Positions 19,401 through 28,889 of a stretch of DNA of 38,621 nt are shown piece by piece (position 1 is the first letter of the stretch; the number at the start of each line of letters is the position of its first letter). The stretch spans positions 1-38,621 of the forward strand of contig BRYA01000402.1 of the NCBI GenBank assembly GCA_030267965.1, given 5' to 3'. Under the pieces are notes generated by a model. That model saw nothing but the letters and a program-made list of their open reading frames with translations. It ran no database searches and had not been told where the DNA came from. Source of the DNA: Triparma columacea (Eukaryota > Sar > Bolidophyceae > Parmales > Triparmaceae). The translations under genes were made by a program, and so were the position numbers.

Positions 19401-21490
19401 ATGCTTACTGACTTGGTGTTCACATAAGAACTTAAAAACCTCGTAGGGCTCACAAGACTCAATCACGCCCATGCACTTGACGACAGAGAAATCTCCGATG
19501 TTGTCCTTGACAAAGGTCTGACACCCTAACTCTTGACGTCCGACGGCCTGCCAACCATCCGATGTCTTTGATTTTTTTATTACTTGCTTGCACCTCTGAA
19601 GTTCCTCGTACTCACCCTTGAACTTAGAGATGTCATATTCGTGGCCCCTCTTCTTGACTCGTTTCGTCCTTAAATCGATAGATGCATGGAGGAGGGACTT
19701 CCTGTTCTGGCACACGTTTGTCTCAAAGTCGAGGCCCTCCTTTAACCGAATATTATCAGTCGCATGTTTGGAAGCATTGGAGGAATTAGTGGCGTGTATT
19801 GTAATTCCACCTTCATTGGTTCGATTAGGTGACAAGGATTCGGTCGCGGTCGACGGTGATTTTTTTCCCGGCTGTGTCCTCATGGTCCCCATTCCCATTT
19901 TGTCAAAATCGTACTCAGAAAGCGTCATGACTTTCTTTGCACTGCCGTCGTATAAGAAGTCCTCCGCCCCTACGTTGATGGTTTTGGGGATGGTGAAGCC
20001 TACCTTGGTGGGGAGGGGTTGATCGTCGTTGTCGCGGCCGCTCTGCTGTCTTCGAAGCAGCAATTCGGATCTGGTCTTTGACAAGGCGGACGGTACCCCA
20101 ACATCAGCAACGTCGTCAAAGTCGAAAAGGCCGTCAATCTTGCACTTTGCCTTGATGAGGTTTGTCTCCATCCGAAAAATGACGTATTTGCCTATGGACT
20201 GCGCAAACACACGGAAGGCAAGAGTAGACAGGAACAGGTACCACGAGTAGGAGAGGGCGATGTAAATTCCCACAACCTGCGGGAGCCACAGGCCGTGCAA
20301 GGTCCTGGGGAAGGGGGGAACGAGTGGGACAGTTTAAGTAGGTGGTTGGTTCAAAATCGTCGTCAACGACGTCGTCGTCGCGGTAATGGTATGAAATCAC
20401 AGTCCTCTACTCACCTAACGGTACTCTCATAGTTGCTCATATGCTGCTCTGTCAGATCGAAGTCTTCGTTCGTATTGCCTAAGCTGTCGAAGAGAACTCT
20501 AGAGCCTATTTTGCCCAGCATGACGTTCTTTGCCGCCATCATGAGGGAAGGGTAAAGGAGCGAGATGATTGTGAATTGCACCATCGGGGTGTTGACGAAC
20601 TTCTCCAAGGAGTAAGCGTATAACACCATTAGGGTGGGAAAGAGATAGACTAAGATCGTCACGGTTATGGGAATGACGAAGGCGTTAAAGGTTAGGGAGT
20701 CAATGAAGTAGGAGAAGGAGCGGGTGAGAAGGATATCGAGGATGACGTGGATGTAAAGGGTGGAGCAAAAGAGGGAGATGGTGAGGGGGGTAGAGGCTCG
20801 CACGTCAGGGAACGAGACGAATAGGATGACGGCACCCATCTCCAACATGAGGGGAAGGAGCCTTCGCAGAAAGTAACGTTTTCTGTGCGTTGCGGGTACC
20901 ATTGTAGAGGTGAGGCGGAGAGTCAGAGCCCACAGGGCCCAGACCAATCGATTCCCACACAGGAGGGCCACGAGGGTATCCGACTCGGAGAGGTCTGTCT
21001 GGGTGGTGGTGGCGGCGGTGGGAGAAAAATGCTTCTCAAACTGACTTCTTCGGAGAGTTCTCATAAGGAAGATCAGGAAGGGGGTCGCTAAAAGCGAGAG
21101 GGCGAGAGCGTACACATTCATTGTGAGGTCTGCAAAGAGGGTCTTGTAAATATAATTTGGGGGCAGGGAGGGGGGAGTGGGGGTGCTACTTTCGGAGTCC
21201 ATCGGCAGGGAGTTCGGAGAGACGGGGGAGGAGGTTTCTAATGTACTATTTGGTGGGAGGGGGTCCCGCAGGTTGTCGCCTTGTGGGAGGTTCAGAGTGG
21301 CACGCCCAGCAGGCCGGCACTCTTCCAAGGCCATGAGAGGCATTTTCTCATTCAATCGAAGGAGAGAGTCGTCATTGGTGTTATCTATAGCGTTGTCAGT
21401 GGCATTATCTTGCGAGTTAACCGACGTCTCTTCTGAGGATGGAATTTGCTTCTCTGTCACTACCAGAGAAGAAGCCTGGTCGGCAGACAT
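16486..21490 (-). CDS. Polytopic membrane protein with three START domains
   Basis: Five exons: 20415-21490, 19377-20304, 18641-19305, 16774-18454, 16486-16695; the phases agree and give 1519 residues. Residues ~1-110 are acidic and low-complexity; ~115-400 hold about seven hydrophobic helices. START 1 (~595-785) spans exons 2-3 and shows NGGRIYR, APFSARDIIF and LPDGSFVITMVS, a classic START core. START 2 (~830-1045) spans exons 3-4, with YYPLGKILRDRDTLYLS and a DGTYIIAFKS strand. START 3 (~1220-1390) lies in exon 4. The C-terminus has a further hydrophobic helix. Known: START domains bind lipids or sterols. Inference: a membrane-anchored lipid sensor or transfer protein, perhaps at contact sites. 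The last exon follows a stop-free 78 bp intron. The divergent neighbour is the HU-like gene, 234 bp away. Confidence 0.88.
16696..16773 (-). other. Stop-free 78 bp intron in the triple-START gene
   Basis: Read on the minus strand it starts GTGAGTTTAG, contains CTAACACTAACAC as branch-point candidates and ends CCTCCTCCGCAG. It sits between codons (phase 0), is 26 codons long and has no stop, so unspliced translation would add 26 residues just before the C-terminal membrane helix. Confidence 0.8.
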
Positions 21491-21724
21491 GCCTCAGTAA
21501 TGTTGAAACCTGACAGGTAAAAGAGCGGGAGTCGAAATAGGAGAGAGCGGAATGGGGAGGAGAAGAGTGGTTGGGGTGGTTGGGGAGGTTGATGAGGAGT
21601 GGTAGAATGAAACCTGTTGTTACTCTGCTGGTTCTGGAAATCCGGGCCGGGGGGGTGAAGGGTGAATCGGACCAACTCTTTGATTCATTTCTTTTGTGTT
21701 TTGTTTTGCTGTTTTTATTTCGGT
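21491..21724. promoter_or_regulatory. Divergent promoter region, START gene / HU-like gene
   Basis: 234 bp between two head-to-head start codons, so both promoters must lie here. I see no TATA box or other element I would stand behind. Confidence 0.5.
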
Positions 21725-22355
21725 ATGTTCCGTACGGCTGTGGTCCTGAAGTCTAAGGTGCAGAATGGGAAGAGGTTGATTGACTCTGTTACTTCAATAT
21801 GTGAGTTGAAAAGGGAGGCGGAGGTGGTCGGGCAGGCAGGGGAAGAAAGGAGGTGCTCCTGAGCAAGGTGAAAGAGGAGAACCGGGCGAATAGGAAGCAC
21901 GGGGTGGACAGGGTGGCATTCATAGTGGTGAAAGTGGACAGGATCCAACAAATTCGGCAATAAAGACCACTCTTTCCCTCGTTGGTCAGGGTCAGGGTCA
22001 GCAGCAGCAGCAAAGGTCGAGGCAACGCCACGAAACCTCTCACCACAACACCCTAACCACCTCCCAACCTCCCTTGACTTTGCCCACTCACCGCGTAGGC
22101 AACACCCAGTTCGCGAATCGACAGACAAAATTCACGAAAAAATCAGTCGATGCAACGATAGAGGGGTTATCTAGCGTTCTGGTCTGTGAGCTTGCTGAAA
22201 ATGGGTTTGCGGCCGTTCCGAAGCTAGGATATTTTTCGATCAGTAAGTTCAGCGGGGAAGTTAATTTCACCCCGGCTTACAACTTCAAGAAGCAACTAGT
22301 AGAGATTGAGAATGATATTGGGAATGGCAAGAAGAGGTTTGGAGGGGGGTTATAG
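21725..22355 (+). CDS. HU/IHF-like small protein without the DNA-binding arm
   Basis: Two exons, 21725-21800 and 22099-22355, joined in phase 1, giving 110 residues. The 298 bp intron starts GTGAGT, has CTAAC at about 22052 and ends CGCGTAG. Seen: GKRLIDSVTS in the first exon, KFTKKSVDATIEGLSSVL, then VPKLGYFSI and VNFTPAYNFKKQL. This follows the HU order: helix 1, helix 2, P-G-x-G-x-F strand, then F-x-P-x-x-x-x-K-x-x-L helix. The long beta arm that grips DNA in bacterial HU is missing, so function may differ (compare eukaryotic HU folds of CCDC81 type). No strong targeting peptide is visible, although the first ~15 residues are basic. Fold assignment is moderate; the gene model is good. Confidence 0.7.
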
Positions 22356-22493
22356 AGCGTCGAGCGAAGTGAAGGGGAAGGGAGCGGGAGGAGGGGAAGG
22401 AGTAATGAAAGGTTTAGATTTGTATTTAAAACGTGGTGTTGGTTGATACGTAACAGTCCAGTGGGGAAATGGAGAGGATGAGGGAACATGTTT

Positions 22494-22939
22494 CTACTTT
22501 GGGACCCTTGTCTTGAGTGTGAGGCCATGCATCTGGAGGTCAGGGTAGTGGGATGAAGTAGACGGGGAGGTTATAGGGGGGGGGGGGAGGGTGAGCGGTG
22601 CCGAAGACTATCAAAAAGCACAAAGACAAAGAGAACACCAAACCACCCCCCAACCCATACCCTCCAAAACACCCCACTCACCTCCCCGATCTCCTTCTTG
22701 ATCAGATCATTCACCATCCGACTCTGTTTGACCTTACTCACGCCCTTGAAGTCCAGAGACTCAACCTCAATGGCATACATGGAGCCACAGCCCCCACTGA
22801 TGTCCTTCACCTCCACAAAAGTGTCCTCAGAGAACCCTGATAGGATCGCATCGCGCATCTTCTCCTCTGCAGAGAAGAAACGAAGTAGAGAGGGGGTTGC
22901 GGTAGCACACCGGGTGACAGCTCTTGACAAACCAAACAT
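22494..22939 (-). CDS. BOLA3: Mitochondrial BolA-like protein 3
   Basis: Two exons, 22682-22939 and 22494-22532, joined in phase 0, giving 98 residues. The start at 22939 gives a presequence-like N-terminus (MFGLSRAVTR..., rich in R, S and A). The BolA core follows: EEKMRDAI, FVEVKDISGGCGSMYAIEV, FKGVSKVKQSRMV, IKKEI. The second exon of only 13 codons supplies MHGLTLKTRVPK. Known: BOLA3 works with GLRX5 and NFU1 in delivering [4Fe-4S] clusters to mitochondrial enzymes such as lipoate synthase; its cluster ligands are the Cys of the SGGCGS loop and the His of the MHGL motif. Both are present here, on different exons. The 149 bp intron carries a G12 run on the + strand (22576-22587). The 3' end converges with the HU-like gene. 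Confidence 0.92.
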
Positions 22940-23599
22940 GGGAAATCGTCCTTCAGTAGGTGGGGTGATATTTTGTGTCCGAAAGAAGTTTGACGCTCTT
23001 AAAGAATTGAATAGCAAGTTTGTGTGTGCTATAAGAGTAAATGAAGCGCTTCACAGATGTAACGAACCTTATAAGGCCTGATAAAAATTGACAAATCTTG
23101 TATTGATGTCATTAAGCTTACTAATAAGTGATTCATCATTTCTATCATATTTTGATAATTGTAGAGTTAATGACACTTTGAAGACAAAATTGAAAAATCG
23201 CCGAAATATTTTTGAAATTTGTGAAGCAATGTTATTGAATTATCTCTATGATTCAATTTATACATTTATTGAACTATTAAATAATATTCAGTTCTTCAAA
23301 GAATAATATCAAATTTATTTTATTCTTATTTTTTGTTACTATATTTTTCAACTCTTCATAATTTAGCATCAAATATTTGATACATTAATTACTGTATTGA
23401 GAAAAAATCAGACTCTTAGGAAGTTTTTCACAAAGTTCAAATTATTTTTTCAAAAGCGTCGTGGTGCGTGTCTGAAGCTCACTTTAGCCTTCTCTGTTAA
23501 CTACAAGCCTCGAAACAATACTAATCCCGAAATATCGCTTTCAGACCACCTGATTTTCATTTTCTACCGAGAACCAGCCACCAAACAAAGCTCAAAAAT
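22940..23599. other. Divergent promoter region containing an AT-rich island
   Basis: 660 bp between the BOLA3 and ankyrin start codons. About 23080-23460 is very AT-rich, in sharp contrast to both flanks. No convincing gene: the longest open frame, 23088-23306, lacks an ATG at its start and has no recognisable motif. Confidence 0.6.
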
Positions 23600-24280
23600 A
23601 TGCCTTTCGGTCTTCAGAGCAGTCAACCACCACCACCTCCCACTGGCGATATAGAGCCCATTCACATTTCGGAGAGTGCTGGAAACGGTGATCTAGAAAC
23701 ATTGAGAACCACCCTTCCCTCGCTTGGAATAGGTGAGCTGCTGAGAGTGAGAGGAGAACTGAAGCAAGCGAAGCGATGAGGTTGAGCATTCTTGCGATTG
23801 CGAGGGAAATCATACGCGTTCAGTAATCATCATTCGCTTCTAACTTATATCCATCGCTGGCCACCCCCCCTCTCCTGCTTCACTCTTCCTGCAGACCACT
23901 CTGATGAGAATGGCTACACTTGTCTACATGCGGCTAGCGCTTACAATCAGCTTGAGATTATGCGCTGGCTCATTGCTAATGGCGCAAATGTGAATGTTGG
24001 TGACACTGACGGTGACACTCCACTCCATCATGCTGAGCATGTTGATGCTGCCCAGTTTTTGATATCCAGCGGTGCTAACCCTGCTGCCATGAATAGCGAG
24101 TCCAAGACTCCCCTGGGGTTGAAGTTGGAGGACGTAATTCCCGACAACCACGAAGACTATGATTCTGATGATGAGGAGCAGAATGAGTTGAAGCGTTTAG
24201 TCTCTTACCTCACCTCCGTTTCCCCCCCTCCTTCGACCAACCTGAACATGGCCACCACCACTACCGCTATGGAGGAGTAA
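23600..24280 (+). CDS. Ankyrin-repeat protein
   Basis: Two exons, 23600-23732 and 23895-24280, joined in phase 1, giving 172 residues. Exon 1 starts MPFGLQSSQPPPPP and ends in a first, degenerate repeat helix (AGNGDLETLRTTLPSLGI). Exon 2 begins after TTCCTGCAG and carries two clear ankyrin repeats, GYTCLHAASAYNQLEIMRWL with GANVN, and GDTPLHHAEHVDAAQFL with GANP, plus a partial third (KTPLGL). The tail is acidic. Ankyrin stacks mediate protein-protein contacts; no partner can be inferred. The 162 bp intron contains a GCGAAGC motif at 23768-23774. The stop is 104 bp from the stop of the opposing gene. Confidence 0.88.
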
Positions 24281-24384
24281 ATAAATAGCCCCATCTTATT
24301 ATATTCTGATGCAACAAACAAGTTTTAAACCCTTCCTTTCCTTCCAACCCTTAACCCCCTCTCCATCCTCTTCACCTCCCTCAT

Positions 24385-26848
24385 TCATTCCCATGCTTCC
24401 CTCCCTCCTTCACTCTTCTTCTTCAAATATCTCCCCTTCCTTTCCGCCAAGTGAGGTTTTCTTCTGTCCCCGTTGTACTTCCACTGCCCCCCTACCCACT
24501 TGTCTTTCCAGTGGTACTTTCCGTCCCCCTCTTCAATCTGGCTGCTGCAGTCCACCCTCCCGTAGTACTTCCCCTCGGCCGCCACGCCGGACTTCTCAGG
24601 GAGTTTCATGCTACTCCTCTTCCCGCAGTAATTCTGGAAGGCCGGTCTCCCCTTGACTCCGTCGTCCCCCCCCCCGCTCCTGTTGAACCTCTCCTCCCTC
24701 AGCCTCTGCTCACTGACACTCACGTACTCTGTACCGTCATCATAAATGTACCAGTCCTTCCCCCCATCATTGCGGATCATCTTCTCGAACTTTTTGTAGT
24801 TGCTGTAAGGCCTCCCCTCCTTCCCCCCATTAACCTTCACGTTCACCACATTCCCCTCCTCCCTGCTCTTTTGCCTCAGCTCCTTGGCCGACTTTGGCCT
24901 CCTATCCCCGCCCTCCCTGCTCCTCAGCCTCACCGGCTGGCTATCCGCTTTGATCCCTCCCCCCCACGCGATGTCATTGTGAAGGTTCGATAAATTCAGC
25001 GTCACTCCTGCACCCTCCTTGTTCTCCTTCTCCCTCTCTCCCCCTCCCTCCTCCTCCCCATCCACCAATATGTCGTCAAAGTATCCTTCGTCTCCCTCCG
25101 TTACATCGTCAATTACCCCTGCCTCAATGTCCTCTAACCTTCTCTTCTCGTCTTCCCGCACCCTCTCATTAAAAGTGCTAGCGAACGTCATGTCCACCCC
25201 CACCTTCCTCCCCAACAGCAGCAGCCTCTTGTTGAACTCTGCCTTACCCCCTTCTGTCCTTTTCACGGCGGTTCTCCCGGTAGACATTGGCCTCCCGCTT
25301 AGCACCTCTGCCTCCGTCTCGGCATCCTCCTGGTGGCTGCTTATCTTCACGCCTCCCCTCGGCGTCATAGCTTCCCTAGCCGAGCAGAATCTCGGCGTGG
25401 CGTACCCGTCCTGGGCGATTGCATCCGGATCGAAGTCCTCCACCTGAGTGGCAAAGCTTCCCCTTCTGCCAGCCCCCCCCCCTCTCCCACTCGCGACCTC
25501 GGCTGTTGCCCCGACCGCTCTCGCCATCATCGTCTTTGACTTTTTCGTGCTCCCGTTGCTGCTCATGTCACTCCCGTCACCCCCACTTGGCATGGTGTCC
25601 CCAAATCCCTTCGTCCCCCCCCCCCTCCTCACCACGGGGGCAGAGAACGGCCTCAAGGCCCCCACCTTCCTCGGCTTTAAATTCGGATCTCCTTGCTTGA
25701 GGAACTCGCAGCTAATGCCGATTTTCGCCTCATTACAAATCTTCTCGTGCATCAACCGCACAAAGTTCTTAACGATGCCCAAGCTGCACTTGTACTTCTG
25801 CTTGACATGAAACTGCACAGCCCACATGTTTTCGTACTCAATCACCTGGGGACCTCTCTCGGAGCTCGCCAGAACGCGATATTGCCTAGGATTTCGCTTA
25901 TTGCTCTCCACGTCCAAGCTCCACTCATTGTCGCAATGACCCAAAAATGTCATTCCATATTCACCAAAGCCCCTGAACGCGGCGTGTCTAAGGTGCTCCC
26001 TTTCTACCCTTATCTTGACCTCTCCGGCCATGATGGCCCTCACGGGGTACTTCGGCACCGTTTTGTGCGGAGGTTTTGCGAACACCTTCTTCCTAGGACT
26101 AGGAGGTTTCACCCCGAACTTGAGCGTCTTCAAGTTGGCAGTAACATCATGAACGTGGCTCCCGATATTTCCAGCGGGCACCCACTCGTGCTGCCCCTTC
26201 GTCCGCCCAGCTTTGAGCATGTAGAAGTCTCCCGCCTCAGAGTCTAGAAAGACATCGTCAGGACCAACAACCCTTGGGACCACAAATCTGTGAGGGGGGA
26301 TGTGATAATTCGGTGAGATGGGGAAATCTACGGCACTCAACTCATAACGCACTCCCCCTTTCGACCCGCTTCTCTCGCCACCTTCGCTGTCCTGGCTGCT
26401 AACCCACGCACCTCTCCATTTCCCCAACCTTGCCCCCCTCCTCCCCGTTCAGGACCCTAATCTTCTTTCCTCCCGTGCTTATTACAAAGGAAAGCATCTG
26501 AGTAGCTCCTCCCGCGGCGAACAAACACTTATTTGTGAAGAAAGCCGTCTTCATAAGGAGCAGGAGTGGCCTCGTCCTCTTGCCCCAAGGCAACAGTCTG
26601 TGATCACAGTCCACAAAAATCATATCGACTTTATCAAAGAGCTTGATCGCAGCGGCATCAGTATACTCATTCCTCTCATATGCGTAAACATACTTGTAAA
26701 GCTGGGATATGGGCTCCACATCAAACTGAATTGATGCCTCCCGGCCCTTGGTCACCTCAAAAGCCTGCTTTACGCCGGAAAAGAAGTCCTCGAACTGCCG
26801 ACGTCCCACGGCGGACAGGCCAAAACCGTCTACTACGAGGACTTTCAT
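24385..26848 (-). CDS. Degenerate class I glutamine-amidotransferase-like protein with basic tail module
   Basis: Two exons, 26412-26848 and 24385-26287, joined in phase 2, giving 779 residues. The 124 bp intron has donor GTGCGTGG and acceptor CCCCCCTCACAG. Residues ~1-325 follow the class I GATase order: MKVLVVDG strand, DMIFVDCDH, NKCLFAAGGATQML where active enzymes have G-x-C-x-G-x-Q, and a final WAVQFHVK (302-308) where they have Q-F-H-P-E. The nucleophile Cys and the Glu of the catalytic triad are therefore absent, so it is probably not an active amidotransferase. About 330-620 is low-complexity. The last ~140 residues (NYKKFEKM, DWYIYDDGTEYVS, then a W/K-rich end) are shared with the next gene upstream. 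Role unknown; a structural or regulatory role is likelier than enzymatic. Confidence 0.8.
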
Positions 26849-26943
26849 GAAATTGTTGAGGGAAACTTAAACTCAACTTCTTGCAAAATTAAAATGTCCA
26901 AAATTTTTTTCAACTGTCATTTTATTTCCATGGAAAATTAACC

Positions 26944-28542
26944 CTATTTTTCCTTACCGCGCGCAAAGTGCGCACCGAATTCGCTATGGGTCGTATTCTC
27001 GTTAATGTTCCCGTGCATTCCTTTAAAGCCCTTGGCGTTGCGCCGCCCCCAATGCGGCTTGATGCTAGTTCCGATGCTTTTCCACCCCTTGTTGTCCACC
27101 CACTTATGCTTCAAGTTCTTGTCGGCCCTTCCGTCCACCAGCCCTGCCTCATCCTGGTGCCCCTCGTACGCACTCGAGTTTCGAATTCCGAATTCGTGCA
27201 CGTGCCATTCGCTCTGCTTTCCGAAGAATCTCCTGAAACCCCCCGGTTCCATGAGTTTGTCTGGGTCCCCCTTTTCCTTCGCCCTCATTATCTCCCACTT
27301 GCTCACGTACGGTGTCCCATCCTGGAACAGGTACCAGTCCCCCCCCTTTGTCTCCTTCTGCATCTCCTGGTACTTTTTGTAGTTGCAGAAGGGTTTTCCC
27401 TTCTTTTTCGTTTTCACCTTGACTGGCGAGGCCACGAGCCCATCGTAGTTTTTGGCAATCGCGTCCATCTCCTCCCTCGTCATCCCCCAGTTGATGGCCG
27501 AAAGAATCGTGTCGTTGCGATTGTTGTTGGAGCCGCTCCCAATCGCCGTTGTGTTCGTTGTTGAGTGTGTCATTAGATCTTCATCCGTCTTGTCAGTCTC
27601 TGCTGTGCTAATATCCCTGGTGGCCACGTCTCTTGCAGAGAGCGAGCCCTTTTTGTTCATGAGCAAGGCGGCTCTATTCTTCTTCTTTTCGTTTAACCGC
27701 GACGTGAGAGAATGGATTTTATTTGTTCTTGGTGACGGCCTTGGCCGCCGGTTATTCTTCAGGTTGAGCTTGGGTACAGTTGGAACCTTTGTTTTTGGTG
27801 GTCGCGGTGTTTGCGTTTGTGTATGTGTTTGTGTCTGCTTGGCGTCAACCGCCCTTTCCTTTTGTTCCTCTGCACTCTTCTTCTTCTTCCTCCTCTTCTC
27901 CTCCTCCTCCCTCTTCTTTTTGTCGTCCCTCTCCACCTGCGCCTCAACAGCTGCGAACTCGGCCAAAATTCGATCCTGCTCGTCCTCGTCGTCGCTGTCT
28001 CCTTCATCATCGCCCAGTCTAGGCGAGAAGCCGACCTCCTCCCCGGCCCACTCCCCCTCAGGTAGCATCTCAACTTGGTAACCCCTGCTCGCTTCTCTGT
28101 AATTCGTCCCGTGGTGTACACTTAGCTTTCCAGAGGCCTTGAAAGGTGACTGCGTAAGGGGTTTGTGATTAAATTTACGACCCATGTCCTTCTCGAGTTC
28201 CTCGTCAGTATCGTCTTCACTATCAGAGAGCATCCCATTGGGAGGGAGGTGCTCAACCTGGTCCACCTGATACGTCTTGCTAGGCTGGCGCAACGTCTTA
28301 TGCTCCGGAGCAACAAAAGCGGAATGGTAAAGAGGCTCCACCTGAGGCGGAGCGAAAGGGTTCAGCTCCAGAGCATCCCGAAGCACAACCTGCCCAACCT
28401 CATCCACCTCCAATTCACCAAGGTCCAAGGTAGTCGAGAACTTGCACCCATTCCTCTCCACCAAGGCCGTTATCGTATTGTGCAAAGAAGAAGCAACCTC
28501 TAGCGTGCGGTTCAACCTCGTTGACCCTCTCATTGAGGTCAT
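26944..28542 (-). CDS. Basic low-complexity protein with shared C-terminal DWY-DGT module
   Basis: Single exon, 532 residues, ATG complement at 28540-28542. I do not recognise the family. The N-terminal ~90 residues are helical. Residues ~100-360 are charged and low-complexity, with a lysine/glutamate coiled-coil-like run at ~205-235 and a Q-T-H-T-Q-T stretch encoded by a GTGTTT-type microsatellite (~27805-27837). Residues ~385-532 contain NYKKYQEM, GGDWYLFQDGTPYVSKWE, FGKQSEWHV, HKWVDNKGW and IKPHWGRRNAKG, paralogous to the C-terminus of the downstream gene, whose start codon lies 95 bp past this stop. The pair looks like a tandem duplication of this module. It shares a 347 bp divergent promoter with the zinc-cluster membrane protein. 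Confidence 0.85.
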   Translation of the reverse strand: MTSMRGSTRLNRTLEVASSLHNTITALVERNGCKFSTTLDLGELEVDEVGQVVLRDALELNPFAPPQVEPLYHSAFVAPEHKTLRQPSKTYQVDQVEHLPPNGMLSDSEDDTDEELEKDMGRKFNHKPLTQSPFKASGKLSVHHGTNYREASRGYQVEMLPEGEWAGEEVGFSPRLGDDEGDSDDEDEQDRILAEFAAVEAQVERDDKKKREEEEKRRKKKKSAEEQKERAVDAKQTQTHTQTQTPRPPKTKVPTVPKLNLKNNRRPRPSPRTNKIHSLTSRLNEKKKNRAALLMNKKGSLSARDVATRDISTAETDKTDEDLMTHSTTNTTAIGSGSNNNRNDTILSAINWGMTREEMDAIAKNYDGLVASPVKVKTKKKGKPFCNYKKYQEMQKETKGGDWYLFQDGTPYVSKWEIMRAKEKGDPDKLMEPGGFRRFFGKQSEWHVHEFGIRNSSAYEGHQDEAGLVDGRADKNLKHKWVDNKGWKSIGTSIKPHWGRRNAKGFKGMHGNINENTTHSEFGAHFARGKEK

Positions 28543-28889
28543 GCTGTGGAGGGTTTCGTTACGGGGTGAAAGATATTCCAGATATTCCCACTCTGGGGCG
28601 ATAAACTATCTTTCTGCAGACCTCACGAGCCTACAAGAGTAGAAGAGATTTCGTGGAGGACAATAGTAGTGCCACAACAACTGTATTCACTGAAGTTCTG
28701 GTATGAGCTGAAAGAAAGAAGTTAACCGGGGTGGAAACCAAGAAGACAAAGGGAGAGAAGAAATTTCTTCACCATATTGCGCCTTCGGGTATTTTGACCC
28801 ACAGCCCGGTATTTTTACTACCATAACCACCCCTCTATCCCGGAGGAGGTCCTATAACGCCCTCGTTATTTTGATTTTTTTTTTAACTC
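28543..28889. promoter_or_regulatory. Divergent promoter region
   Basis: 347 bp between head-to-head start codons of the basic low-complexity protein (-) and the zinc-cluster membrane protein (+). It holds a T-run (about 28869-28884) close to the plus-strand start. No specific element is recognised. Confidence 0.45.

Noticed and set aside
23088..23306. Open frame in the AT-rich island
   Set aside because: The start codon would be TTG and the peptide has no recognisable motif; AT-rich DNA of this length can be open by chance.
26399..26448. Apparent frameshift between two overlapping minus-strand frames
   Set aside because: A GTGCGTGG donor and a CCCTCACAG acceptor 124 bp apart join the frames in the correct phase, so an intron explains it better than a sequencing error or pseudogene.
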